A stretch of DNA of 16,425 bases from HRBIN29 sp034431815 (GCA_034431815.1 DAOUCS010000094.1:1-16425); one strand, 5' to 3'. Shown: positions 7,822-14,832, counted from the stretch's first letter. The notes: generated by a model not told the origin, from the letters alone. Numbers and translations: made by a program.

Positions 7822-7827
7822 TAGGGT
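7822..7827 (+). promoter_or_regulatory. Candidate -10 element for a leaderless transcript of the zinc-ribbon gene
   Basis: TAGGGT fits the TANNNT pattern and ends 7 nt before the ATG at 7835, the spacing typical of leaderless genes. There is no Shine-Dalgarno in front of this ATG, which agrees with a leaderless start. No -35 element is evident. The reading is inferred from spacing only. Confidence 0.25.
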
Positions 7828-7834
7828 TAGCCTC

Positions 7835-8536
7835 ATGAGTCACGCGACCGCGCTCCTTGCGCTCCAGCTGGCTGACGACGAACTCGCCCGCATTCGAGCC
7901 CGCATCGAAGCGATCGACGCCCAGCTGGCCCGCAACGAAGCGCTCGAGGAGGCGCGCGCTGCGGTGGGCGAGCGCGAGGCGGAGCTGCGCGAGCTCCGTC
8001 GCCGCCAGCGTGAGGAGGAGGCGCGCATCGCTGACCTTAACGCCAAGATCGTGCCCGAAGAGCGGCGGCTGTACGACGGCTCGGTGCGCAGCCCGAAGGA
8101 ATTGGAGAGCATCGCCCGCGAAGTCGAATCCCTCAAGGCGCAGCGGGGCCGCCACGAAGACGTGCTGCTGGAGCTCTTGGCCCAAGTGGAGGACGCGGAG
8201 GGCCGGCTGGAGCAGGCCCGGCGCGAGCTCGCCGCCCGGGAGCAGGAGTGGGAGGCCGAATCGTCAGCCCTCCGCCAGGAGCGCTCCTCCCTCGAGGCCG
8301 CCTTCGAGCGTACGGCGGCCGAGCGGCAGCGATGCCTTCCCGCCGTCCCTCCGCACCTCGTTGCACTGTACGAGGAACTCCGGCGCCGGAAGGGCGGAAT
8401 GGCGGTTGCCCGCATTCAAGCCGGTACGTGCACCGCCTGCCACGTCGCCGTTCCCGACGCGGTTCGGCGAGCCGCCCGTTCTCCCGCAGGCGTGGCCCGC
8501 TGCCCCAACTGCGAACGCATCCTCGTAGTAGGCTGA
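7835..8536 (+). CDS. Coiled-coil C4-type zinc-ribbon protein (DUF164 / CT398-like)
   Basis: This 233-aa protein starts with a very long charged coiled coil (about residues 5-165, rich in Glu, Arg and Ala heptads). It ends in a four-cysteine zinc ribbon: C199-x2-C202 and C223-x2-C226, with the family's PDAVRRA spacing between. This is the layout of the zf-RING_7/DUF164 proteins such as chlamydial CT398 and the mycobacterial protein encoded next to RNase H. The cellular role is not settled; nucleic-acid binding or an adaptor function has been suggested. It heads a plus-strand operon: the recombinase-like gene begins 4 nt after its stop, and RNase HI follows. No Shine-Dalgarno precedes the ATG. 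Confidence 0.88.
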   Translation: MSHATALLALQLADDELARIRARIEAIDAQLARNEALEEARAAVGEREAELRELRRRQREEEARIADLNAKIVPEERRLYDGSVRSPKELESIAREVESLKAQRGRHEDVLLELLAQVEDAEGRLEQARRELAAREQEWEAESSALRQERSSLEAAFERTAAERQRCLPAVPPHLVALYEELRRRKGGMAVARIQAGTCTACHVAVPDAVRRAARSPAGVARCPNCERILVVG

Positions 8537-8540
8537 AGCG

Positions 8541-9956
8541 ATGCGTGCGGTGGCGTATTTCGTGGATGGCGCCAAACGTGGCGGGGTCCGCCGTTCCATC
8601 GCCGACCAGAGCCGCGCGTTCCTCGAATTCTGTCAGGCGCGCGGGTACGACGTTGCCGCGACGTTCCTCGACACCGATCTCGAAGCCCCGGACCCTCCCG
8701 GCTTCCGGCAGATGCTGGAGTACCTCCGGGAGGCCGGGCACGGGTTCACCCTCGTCGTCGTGGACTCGCTCGGAGTGCTCGGCAAGGACCTCGGCAAAGC
8801 CGCGGCTAAGCTCCTCGCCATCGAAGCCACGGGAGTCCGGGTCGTGACCGCGGATACCGGAGCCGAAGCTGCCCGTAAGCTGGTTGATACCTGGGCGGAA
8901 CGGGGCGAAGGGACGCCCATCTCCGAGCGGGTGCGTTCGGCGATGCGCCGCAAGGCCGTGCGGGGCGAGGTCCTGGGCCGTCCGCCCTACGGCTACCGGG
9001 TCGGCCCGCGCAATCGCCTCGAGCTCGTCCCGGACGAGGCTGTGGTCGTGCGGTACATCTTCCGGCTCTACCTCCAGGAGGGCATGGGCATCCGGCGCAT
9101 CGCGGGGCAGCTTAACCAAGAGGGGATCCGCACCAGGAAGGGCGGCCGATGGTCGATGGTCACCGTGCGCGACATCCTTCGCAACCGCGTCTACCTCGGC
9201 ACCTACTCTCGTTTCGGCGTCCGCGTTCCGGGCAGCCACCCCGCGCTGGTATCGCCGGAGGACTTCCGGCGCGTCCAGGAGCGCATGGAGCGCCGCGGGG
9301 CGAAGGCTCGCACGCGCAGTGTCACTCCGTTCCTGCTCAGCGGGCTCGTGCACTGCGCCCGCTGCGGCAACCGGATGATCGGCGTCTCGCGCCGGCAGTC
9401 GTGGACGACGAAGGACGGGGAGCGCAGGGCGGGGCTCTACCGCTACTACCAATGCGAAACGCGCACGAACCAAAACGCCTGCGAGTACAACACGCAGCGT
9501 GCAGCCGAGTTGGAGGCGAAGGTGCGGGAACAGCTCGCGGTAGGCGGTGAGACCTCGACCCGCGTGCGCCGGGCGGGCGACTCCGATACCTTTACCCTCG
9601 ACCTCCAGAACCAAATCGAGCGGCTGGAAGGTCGCCGGCGCCGCCTGCAGCGCCAGCTCGAGGAGCTCGTCGCCGATGCCGCGCACGGCCATATCACCGT
9701 CGAACGGATGCGCGCCCTCGGGTCGGACGTGGTGGCCGAAATGCAGGAAGTCGACGCGGAGATCCGGCACCTGCGCGAGCGGCTCGCCGCCGAGCGGGAC
9801 GAGGCCGACCGGCGCCGCCGCATGGCTGAGCTGCGCGACCGGGTCGCGGCGCAGTGGGAACAGCTCCCCTTCGAAGAACTCCAAGCCGCCCTGCGCGAGG
9901 TCGTCGACCGGATCGAGGTCGATGGTGGCCAAGTGCGGGTATTCCTCCGAGTGTGA
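8541..9956 (+). CDS. Large-serine-recombinase-like protein lacking the catalytic residues
   Basis: This 471-aa protein has full large serine recombinase architecture. There is a resolvase fold (1-135), the long ISER helix (127-130), a recombinase domain opening GRPPYGYRV (146-154), a zinc ribbon (C272/C275, C305/C314), and a C-terminal coiled coil (355-455) ending in the typical VDRIEVDGGQVRVFL. The catalytic centre is missing. Where families read YxRxS, this one has AYFVD, so the nucleophile is D9 and its arginine is F7. The DRPG arginine is P52, and the LDRLSR motif reads LGVLGK (77-82). An in-frame TAG 9 nt before the ATG rules out a missed N-terminus, and the frame is unbroken. DNA binding is therefore likely and recombination unlikely. 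It lies 4 nt after the zinc-ribbon gene and 6 nt before rnhA. No att sites or mobile cargo are seen. Confidence 0.88.
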   Translation: MRAVAYFVDGAKRGGVRRSIADQSRAFLEFCQARGYDVAATFLDTDLEAPDPPGFRQMLEYLREAGHGFTLVVVDSLGVLGKDLGKAAAKLLAIEATGVRVVTADTGAEAARKLVDTWAERGEGTPISERVRSAMRRKAVRGEVLGRPPYGYRVGPRNRLELVPDEAVVVRYIFRLYLQEGMGIRRIAGQLNQEGIRTRKGGRWSMVTVRDILRNRVYLGTYSRFGVRVPGSHPALVSPEDFRRVQERMERRGAKARTRSVTPFLLSGLVHCARCGNRMIGVSRRQSWTTKDGERRAGLYRYYQCETRTNQNACEYNTQRAAELEAKVREQLAVGGETSTRVRRAGDSDTFTLDLQNQIERLEGRRRRLQRQLEELVADAAHGHITVERMRALGSDVVAEMQEVDAEIRHLRERLAAERDEADRRRRMAELRDRVAAQWEQLPFEELQAALREVVDRIEVDGGQVRVFLRV

Positions 9957-9962
9957 GGCGCC

Positions 9963-10361
9963 GTGAGACTGGTGGTGTACGCCGACGGCGCTAGCCGGGG
10001 CAATCCGGGCCCGGCGGCCATCGGCGTTTCGGTGGTCGATACCGAAGGGCGCGAGCTTGCCTCCATCAGCCGGCGGCTCGGCGTGGCCACCAACAACCAG
10101 GCCGAGTACACCGCGGCTATCGAAGGCGTGCGTCTCGCCGCCCGTCTCGGCGCCGAGGAGGTCGAGCTTCGCGTCGACAGCGAACTGTTAGCGCGCCAAC
10201 TCGAAGGCCGGTACCGCGTGAGGGATGCGAAGCTGCGGCCCCTGTATTACGAGCTGATGCGGGAGCTGGGGACGTTCCGCGAATGGCGCGTGCGCCACGT
10301 GCGGCGGGAAGAGAACCGCCGCGCGGATGCGCTGGCGAACCTCGCCTTCGGACAGCCGTAA
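9963..10361 (+). CDS. rnhA: Ribonuclease HI
   Basis: RNase HI cleaves the RNA of RNA:DNA hybrids (R-loops, Okazaki primers). The 132-aa protein has the complete DEDD site: D8 in YADGASRGNPGPA, E48 in NNQAEYTA, D72 in VDSELL, and D122 in RADALANLA. It is a compact form close to the archaeal/Gram-positive RnhA type, without an added hybrid-binding or phosphatase domain. The GTG start at 9963 has GAGG just upstream and gives the canonical MRLVVYADG opening. It is the last gene of the zinc-ribbon/recombinase-like operon. Its TAA lies 2 nt from the 3' end of rnpB on the other strand. Confidence 0.96.
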   Translation: MRLVVYADGASRGNPGPAAIGVSVVDTEGRELASISRRLGVATNNQAEYTAAIEGVRLAARLGAEEVELRVDSELLARQLEGRYRVRDAKLRPLYYELMRELGTFREWRVRHVRREENRRADALANLAFGQP

Positions 10362-10363
10362 AA

Positions 10364-10723
10364 CGCCCAGCGGGCCTGTAAGCCGGATTCTGTACCCGCG
10401 CCGCCGCGCGGGCGGTGGCCATCTCTCTGGGCGCCGCATCGCTGCGGCGCTCTAGCGGCCTACCCGGGAGTGCTGACGGGCCGGGCACCCTCCTCCCCTA
10501 TTCGGCCTTGCTCCGGGTGGGGTTTGCCTGGCCGCCCCGTTACCGGGACGCCGGTGCGCTCTTACCGCACCATTTCACCCTTACCGGGAAGCTCCCGGCG
10601 GTATGTTTCTGTGGCACTTTCCGTCGGCTCGCGCCGCCCAGGTGTTACCTGGCACCCTGCCCGGTGGAGTCCGGACTTTCCTCTGCGGGCGTCGCCCGCA
10701 GCGGCCACCCGGCCCGCTGGGCG
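10364..10723 (-). ncRNA. rnpB: RNase P RNA (type A)
   Basis: On the minus strand this about 360-nt region is the catalytic RNA of RNase P, which matures tRNA 5' ends. The conserved P4 strand GAGGAAAGTCCGGACTCC is complementary to 10666-10683. The other conserved end, ACAGAATCCGGCTTACAG, is complementary to 10376-10393. The J/P segment CGGTAAGGGTGAAATGGTGCGGTAAGAG is also present. The ends are set by a perfect 13-bp P1 helix pairing 10711-10723 with 10364-10376. Four Us (10363-10360) follow P1 and may serve in 3' end formation. The architecture looks ancestral type A. True ends may differ by a few bases. Confidence 0.96.
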
Positions 10724-10732
10724 TCCACCTCT

Positions 10733-10738
10733 AGCGTA
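10733..10738 (-). promoter_or_regulatory. Candidate rnpB -10 element
   Basis: On the minus strand TACGCT lies 7 nt before GG at 10726-10725, which directly precedes the P1 helix; the position is right for the rnpB transcript start. No consensus -35 is seen. It forms one arm of an inverted repeat whose other arm (10781-10787) is the possible -10 of the divergent thioredoxin gene. Confidence 0.35.
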
Positions 10739-10756
10739 CACGACGGCGCCGCCTCG

Positions 10757-10787
10757 TTGGCGATCTCGCCTGTCGGTTCCGTACGCT
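10757..10787 (+). promoter_or_regulatory. Candidate promoter of the thioredoxin-TPR gene
   Basis: TTGGCG (10757-10762) and TACGCT (10782-10787) are separated by 19 bp, a little longer than optimal. The start site would be near 10794 with a roughly 27-nt leader that carries the strong GAAGGAGG ribosome binding site. The match is moderate only. Confidence 0.35.
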
Positions 10788-10820
10788 GGAAGCGAAATCT
10801 TCCCTCAGAAGGAGGTCGCC

Positions 10821-11669
10821 ATGCCGGCCGACGCTGCGGTCATCGAGGTGACCGACGCCGATTTCGCTTCCAAGGTGCTCGAAAAGTCGAAGGAAGTGCC
10901 TGTCGTCGTCGATTTCTGGGCCCCTTGGTGTGGGCCCTGCCGCATGCTCGGCCCAATTATCGAGCGCGTCGCGGCTCAGTTCGACGGCCGCGTTGTGTTG
11001 GCAAAGCTGAACACCGACGAAAACCCCCGCACGGCCATGCAGTACAACATCCGCGGCATCCCGGCAGTAAAGGCCTTCCGGGACGGCCGCGTCGTGGCCG
11101 AATTCGTCGGTGCGCTTCCGGAACCCCAGGTTCGCGCCTTCTTCGAACGCGTCGCGGGCGCGCTGGCCAACCCCGCCCTGGCCGTCGCACAGAACGCGCT
11201 GCGGGCGGGAGACCTCGCCACCGCCGAGGCGAAGTTCCGCGAAGTCCTGGCGGCCGAGCCCTCCAATCGCGATGCCATCATCGGCCTCGGCGATACGCTC
11301 GCCCGCCTCGGGCGAACGGAGGAGGCTGAACAGCTCCTCGCCCGCCTGCCTGCCGACCGCCAGGCGAAGATCATCCGTCACCGTATCTTCCTCGAGGGCT
11401 TCGCCAAGCGTCACGCGCACGAAGACCTCGCCGGCGAGGCCGCCCGGAACCCCCGCGACCCGCGGGCGCGGTACCGGTACGGCGTGTGGCTCGCGGCGCA
11501 AGGAGAGTACGAACGCGCCCTCGACGAGCTGCTCGAGTCAGTGCGGCTCGACCGGAACTTCGCTGACGGCGCGGCAAGGAAGGCGATGCTGGCCGTCTTC
11601 GACATCCTCGGCCTCGACTCGCCGATTACCAAGGAGTACCAGCGGAAACTGGCGCAGGCGCTCTTCTAG
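10821..11669 (+). CDS. Thioredoxin-TPR fusion, CnoX/YbbN-like
   Basis: This 282-aa cytoplasmic protein joins an N-terminal thioredoxin domain (about 5-110) to C-terminal tetratricopeptide-like helices (about 115-280). The active site WCGPC (W36-C37-G38-P39-C40) is complete, with the cis-proline loop in RGIPAVKAF, so it should be redox-active. The TPR part is seen in ALRAGDLATAEAKFREVLAAEP and later LAAQGEYERALDELLESVRLD. CnoX (YbbN) proteins of this form act as holdases that protect clients from oxidation and hand them to GroEL/DnaK. E. coli YbbN has lost one active-site cysteine; this one has not. The ATG at 10821 has AGAAGGAGG about 5 nt upstream; the frame open back to 10470 runs through rnpB and is not coding. 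Confidence 0.93.
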   Translation: MPADAAVIEVTDADFASKVLEKSKEVPVVVDFWAPWCGPCRMLGPIIERVAAQFDGRVVLAKLNTDENPRTAMQYNIRGIPAVKAFRDGRVVAEFVGALPEPQVRAFFERVAGALANPALAVAQNALRAGDLATAEAKFREVLAAEPSNRDAIIGLGDTLARLGRTEEAEQLLARLPADRQAKIIRHRIFLEGFAKRHAHEDLAGEAARNPRDPRARYRYGVWLAAQGEYERALDELLESVRLDRNFADGAARKAMLAVFDILGLDSPITKEYQRKLAQALF

Positions 11670-11693
11670 CCGCGGAGGTTCAGGCCCTTCCTT

Positions 11694-11708
11694 ATCGGCA
11701 GTGCCGAT
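11694..11708. repeat. 15-bp palindrome between thioredoxin-TPR and M20 genes
   Basis: ATCGGCA and TGCCGAT flank a single central G, making a perfect 7-bp-arm palindrome 24 nt after the thioredoxin-TPR stop. No T-run follows, so it is not an intrinsic terminator; it could be a protein-binding site. It may also be chance. Confidence 0.3.
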
Positions 11709-11751
11709 GGCTTATGCTCGGGCCTCGAACCCTCGTACCGCGGAGGCCGCC

Positions 11752-12870
11752 GTGATCGATCGTGACCGCCTCGTGGCGACCTTCCTCGACCTCGTTGCCA
11801 TCGACTCCCCCTCCGGCAGCGAAGACGAGATCGCTGCCGAGCTGGTGAGGCGTTTCCAGGCGCTCGGGTGGGACGCGCACCAGGACGCGTTCGGGAACGT
11901 GATCGCCCGCCGCGAGGGAATCGGGGAACCGGTTCTGCTCTCGGCGCACATGGACACCGTGGAGCCCGGCCGCGGCATCCGTCCCCGGTTCGACGGTCCC
12001 GACGTCATCCGCTCGGATGGGACAACGGTTCTCGGCGCCGACGACAAGGCGGGCTGCGCCGTGATTCTGGAGGTCGCGGCCTCGCTGGCGGAGGACGGGA
12101 CGCCGCACCGGCCGGTGGAAGTCGCGATCACGCGTGGAGAGGAAATCGGTCTGGTCGGAGCGCGCCATCTCGACCCCTCGGCATTCCGGGCCCGCACGGC
12201 CATCGTCATCGACAGCGGCGGGCCGCCGTCGAACATCCAGGGCCAAGCGCCGTACCACTACACCTATGACATCGAGGTGCACGGCCGCGCGGCGCACGCC
12301 GGCGTCGAACCCGAAAAGGGGATTCCGGCAATCGCCGTCGCCGCGGAAGTGGTCACTCGCTTGCCCCAGGGCCGCCTCGATGCTCAAACCACGGCGAACG
12401 TCGGACGCATCGCGGGAGGAACGGTCCGCAACGCCGTGCCCGATTACTGCCGCATCGAGGGCGAGTTCCGCTCCATGGACCCCTCGCGGGCGGAGGAGCT
12501 GGCTGAGCGCGTGCGGAGTGCAGTGGAGGAGGTACGCGCCCGTCATCCGGAGGCGCGCATCGAGTGCGACCTGCGCCTCGAATACCCCGGCTACACGTTG
12601 ACCGACGACGATCCGGCCGTCCGGCTCCTCTACCCTGTCCTCCGGGAACTCGGGCTCGAACCGCAGCCGAAGCCCCTCGGCGGCGGCACCGACGGCAACA
12701 TCCTCCGCGGGTTCGGCATCGCCAGCGTCGTCATCGGACGCGGGGGATACGCCCAGCACACCAAGGACGAGTACCTCGTCGTTCCCGAGATGGTGGACTG
12801 CGCGCGCGCGGTGGAGGCGGTACTGCGACGGGTCGAGACCACCGGCGGCGCAGCTCGTCAGCTGTCTTGA
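11752..12870 (+). CDS. M20 family metallopeptidase (PepT-like)
   Basis: This 372-aa cytoplasmic protein is a di-zinc aminoacylase/peptidase of the M20 clan, closest in feel to the tripeptidase-T-like (PepT2) group. Metal and catalytic residues are in order: H66 and D68 in SAHMDTV, bridging D97 in GADDKAG, catalytic E130 and ligand E131 in TRGEEIG, D154 in IDSGGPP, and H336 in YAQHTKDEY. The dimerisation lid domain begins near YDIEVHGRAAHAGVEPEKG (about 172-190). GTG at 11752 is chosen because GGAGG lies 5 nt upstream; an in-frame ATG at 11707 lacks a ribosome binding site. It lies 82 nt after the thioredoxin-TPR gene and overlaps the minus-strand unknown gene by 13 nt at its 3' end. The exact peptide substrate cannot be read. 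Confidence 0.92.
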   Translation: MIDRDRLVATFLDLVAIDSPSGSEDEIAAELVRRFQALGWDAHQDAFGNVIARREGIGEPVLLSAHMDTVEPGRGIRPRFDGPDVIRSDGTTVLGADDKAGCAVILEVAASLAEDGTPHRPVEVAITRGEEIGLVGARHLDPSAFRARTAIVIDSGGPPSNIQGQAPYHYTYDIEVHGRAAHAGVEPEKGIPAIAVAAEVVTRLPQGRLDAQTTANVGRIAGGTVRNAVPDYCRIEGEFRSMDPSRAEELAERVRSAVEEVRARHPEARIECDLRLEYPGYTLTDDDPAVRLLYPVLRELGLEPQPKPLGGGTDGNILRGFGIASVVIGRGGYAQHTKDEYLVVPEMVDCARAVEAVLRRVETTGGAARQLS

Positions 12871-13250
12871 ATGGTCTGGCGCTCGAATTCGCCCCGTGCG
12901 AGCTGGCTGAGCCGTCGAGGAAGCCAGGCGGTCTCCTTGCCGGCGAGGGCGAACTTCCAAGCGACCGCCTCCTCGAACACCTCCGCGGTTTCGGAGGGCA
13001 CGCCGCCTTCGCGCGCCATGATCCACGACCCGGCGAGCAGCCGAAGGTGGTACACCGCTGCTCCTCGGTAGAGCCGCATGTCCACGCGCTCCACGAGATC
13101 CGGCCGTTCCCGGGCGACGCGTTCGGCCAATGCCTCGGACGGACCCTTCAGGAACGGTTCCCGGTCGATGATGCGGCCGAACGAGGTCATGAGCCTGCCG
13201 TACACGTCTTCGGTGATGAGCGGCTTTCGGCGGAAGGGCCACAGCTTCAT
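12858..13250 (-). CDS. Uncharacterised 130-aa protein
   Basis: I do not recognise this family. The product is 130 aa, mostly helical by pattern, soluble (no signal peptide or clear membrane span), with a basic opening MKLWPFRRKP. A central stretch LYRGAAVYHLRLLAGSWIM is the most hydrophobic. Codon use looks coding, and a GGAGAGG Shine-Dalgarno precedes the ATG at 13250. The gene is divergent from the AAA+ ATPase gene and converges on the M20 peptidase gene, overlapping its last 13 nt. The antisense strand also has open frames, but none with a comparable ribosome binding site. Confidence 0.75.
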   Translation of the reverse strand: MKLWPFRRKPLITEDVYGRLMTSFGRIIDREPFLKGPSEALAERVARERPDLVERVDMRLYRGAAVYHLRLLAGSWIMAREGGVPSETAEVFEEAVAWKFALAGKETAWLPRRLSQLARGEFERQTIQDS

Positions 13251-13293
13251 CGCGTCCTCTCCGCGAGTCTAGCGCAGCGCCGATGACGCTTGG

Positions 13294-13321
13294 TTGACAC
13301 GCCTACCCGGCTACCTATAGT
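13294..13321 (+). promoter_or_regulatory. Sigma-A-type promoter of the AAA+ ATPase gene
   Basis: TTGACA (13294-13299, perfect -35) and TATAGT (13316-13321, five of six to TATAAT) are spaced 16 bp apart. This is the best sigma-70-class promoter in the window. Transcription should start near 13328, giving a leader of about 105 nt before the ATG at 13435, with a small ORF inside it. Confidence 0.8.
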
Positions 13322-13336
13322 GGTTCCAAGGGAGCC

Positions 13337-13438
13337 ATGCCGAACGCGCGTTCGCACCGGCCGACCCCCCACCACCGCAAGACCGACGCCCCGTCCGTGC
13401 TGCCCCGGGGATTGTTGGGAGGAGAGGAACCGTCATGA
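13337..13438 (+). CDS. Possible 33-codon leader ORF
   Basis: A small ORF of 33 codons starts at an ATG with AAGGGAG about 3-4 nt upstream and stops at TGA, which overlaps the next gene's ATG as ATGA. The peptide is rich in Pro, His and Arg (HRPTPHHRK at residues 7-15) and ends GLLGGEEPS because the next gene's ribosome binding site lies in it. It begins roughly 8 nt after the predicted transcript start. It could be a regulatory leader peptide coupling translation of the ATPase; it could also be chance in GC-rich DNA. No family is recognised. Confidence 0.4.
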   Translation: MPNARSHRPTPHHRKTDAPSVLPRGLLGGEEPS

Positions 13439-14832
13439 GTCTCGAACGACCGCGGACGCTGGGAGAGCTGAAAGCATCCGGCTACAAGGTCCTCCCGGTC
13501 CGCGAAGAAATGCGGCGGAACCTTATCGAGAAGATCCGCCGCGGTGAGCGGCTGTTCCCGGGCATCTTCGGTTACGACGAAACGGTTATTCCGCACATCG
13601 TCAACGCCATCTTGGCCGGCCAGGACATCATTTTCCTCGGCGAGCGCGGGCAGGCGAAGTCGCGCATCATCCGCTCCCTCGTGAATCTGCTCGACGAGTA
13701 CACGCCGGTGCTGGCCGGCTGCGAGATCCCGGAGAACCCGTACGCGCCGATCACGAAGCAGGGCCGCGACCTCGTCGCCGAGGCTGGCGACGACGCGCCC
13801 ATCGAGTGGCTCCACCGCAGCGAGCGGTACGGGGAGAAGCTCGCCACCCCGGATATCACCATCGCCGACCTGATCGGAGAGGTCGACCCCATCAAGGTCG
13901 CCGAGGGGCGGTACCTGAGCGATGAGCTCACGATCCACTACGGTCTCATTCCGCGGACGAACCGCGGCATCTTCTGCATCAACGAGCTCCCGGACCTTGC
14001 CGAACGGATCCAGGTCGGCCTGCTCAACATCATGGAGGAGCGCGACATCCAGATCCGCGGCTACCGCATCCGCCTCCCGCTCGACGTCTACATCGTGGCC
14101 AGCGCGAACCCGGAGGACTACACCAACCGCGGGCGGATCATCACGCCGCTCAAGGACCGGTACGGCGCCCAGGTGCGCACGCACTACCCGCTCCGGATCG
14201 AGCACGAGATCGACATCATGGAGGCCGAGGCGCACCCGGTGCCGGCGGATTTCGACGTGGCCGTCCCGGCCTACATGAAGGAGATCATCGCCGAAATCAG
14301 CCGTCTGGCGCGCCGCAGCCCCGATGTGAACCAGCGCTCCGGCGTGAGCGTGCGGGCGAGCATCGCGAACTACGAGAGCCTGCTGGCCAACGCCATGCGG
14401 CGGGCCATCATCACCGGGGAGGACCGGGTCGTTCCCCGCATCAGCGACCTGCCCTACGTCATCCCCTCGTTCTCCGGAAAGGTCGAATTCGAGACGGTCG
14501 AGGAAGGGCGCGAGGAGCAGATCATCGAGAAGCTCTTCCAGGGCGCCGTGGCGGCCGTCTTCAACCGCACCTTCAATCTCTCGGAACTCGAGCCCATCGT
14601 GGCGCGCTTCAAATCCGGCATCTCGGTCGAAGTCGGGGACATGGTGCCGAGCGGCCAGTACCTGAAGCTCCAGCGCGATATCCCCGGCATGGCGGAAGCG
14701 GTGGCGCGCGTGGCACCGAACGCTTCTCCGGGCGAGGTCGCCTCGGCCATCGAGTTCATCCTCGAGGGTCTCCACCTCAACAAGCGGCTGAACAAGGACC
14801 GCTTGGGTCAGCGCGTCCAGTACCGGGGATGA
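13435..14832 (+). CDS. BchI/MoxR-like AAA+ ATPase (magnesium-chelatase-like)
   Basis: This 465-aa soluble protein is an AAA+ ATPase of the helix-2-insert (MoxR / magnesium-chelatase I) type, often annotated as sigma-54-interacting or Mg-chelatase-like. Walker A is at 69-76 (GERGQAKS), Walker B at 178-184 (GIFCINE, E184), sensor-1 at N225 in VASANPED, and a trailing arginine in LKDRYG (R242). Such ATPases usually act with a VWA-domain partner as remodelling chaperones; no VWA gene follows here. It is not a chlorophyll chelatase from context, since no bch gene is near. The ATG at 13435 has GGGAGGAGAGG at 7-nt spacing. The stop overlaps the acetyltransferase ATG as ATGA. Confidence 0.9.
   Translation: MSLERPRTLGELKASGYKVLPVREEMRRNLIEKIRRGERLFPGIFGYDETVIPHIVNAILAGQDIIFLGERGQAKSRIIRSLVNLLDEYTPVLAGCEIPENPYAPITKQGRDLVAEAGDDAPIEWLHRSERYGEKLATPDITIADLIGEVDPIKVAEGRYLSDELTIHYGLIPRTNRGIFCINELPDLAERIQVGLLNIMEERDIQIRGYRIRLPLDVYIVASANPEDYTNRGRIITPLKDRYGAQVRTHYPLRIEHEIDIMEAEAHPVPADFDVAVPAYMKEIIAEISRLARRSPDVNQRSGVSVRASIANYESLLANAMRRAIITGEDRVVPRISDLPYVIPSFSGKVEFETVEEGREEQIIEKLFQGAVAAVFNRTFNLSELEPIVARFKSGISVEVGDMVPSGQYLKLQRDIPGMAEAVARVAPNASPGEVASAIEFILEGLHLNKRLNKDRLGQRVQYRG

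Noticed and set aside
8133..9932. 599-codon minus-strand open frame
   Set aside because: It lies antisense to the recombinase-like gene, which has clear domains, and has no recognisable family or ribosome binding site.
8541..9956. Active integrase marking a prophage or integrative element
   Set aside because: The catalytic serine and arginines are gone, no att repeats or cargo genes are visible, and the neighbours are core genes on both sides.
10470..10820. Upstream extension of the thioredoxin-TPR frame
   Set aside because: It overlaps rnpB and lacks a ribosome binding site; the ATG at 10821 has AGAAGGAGG.
13435..14832. Magnesium chelatase of bacteriochlorophyll synthesis (BchI)
   Set aside because: Only the AAA+ fold is shared; no bch genes or VWA partner are nearby.
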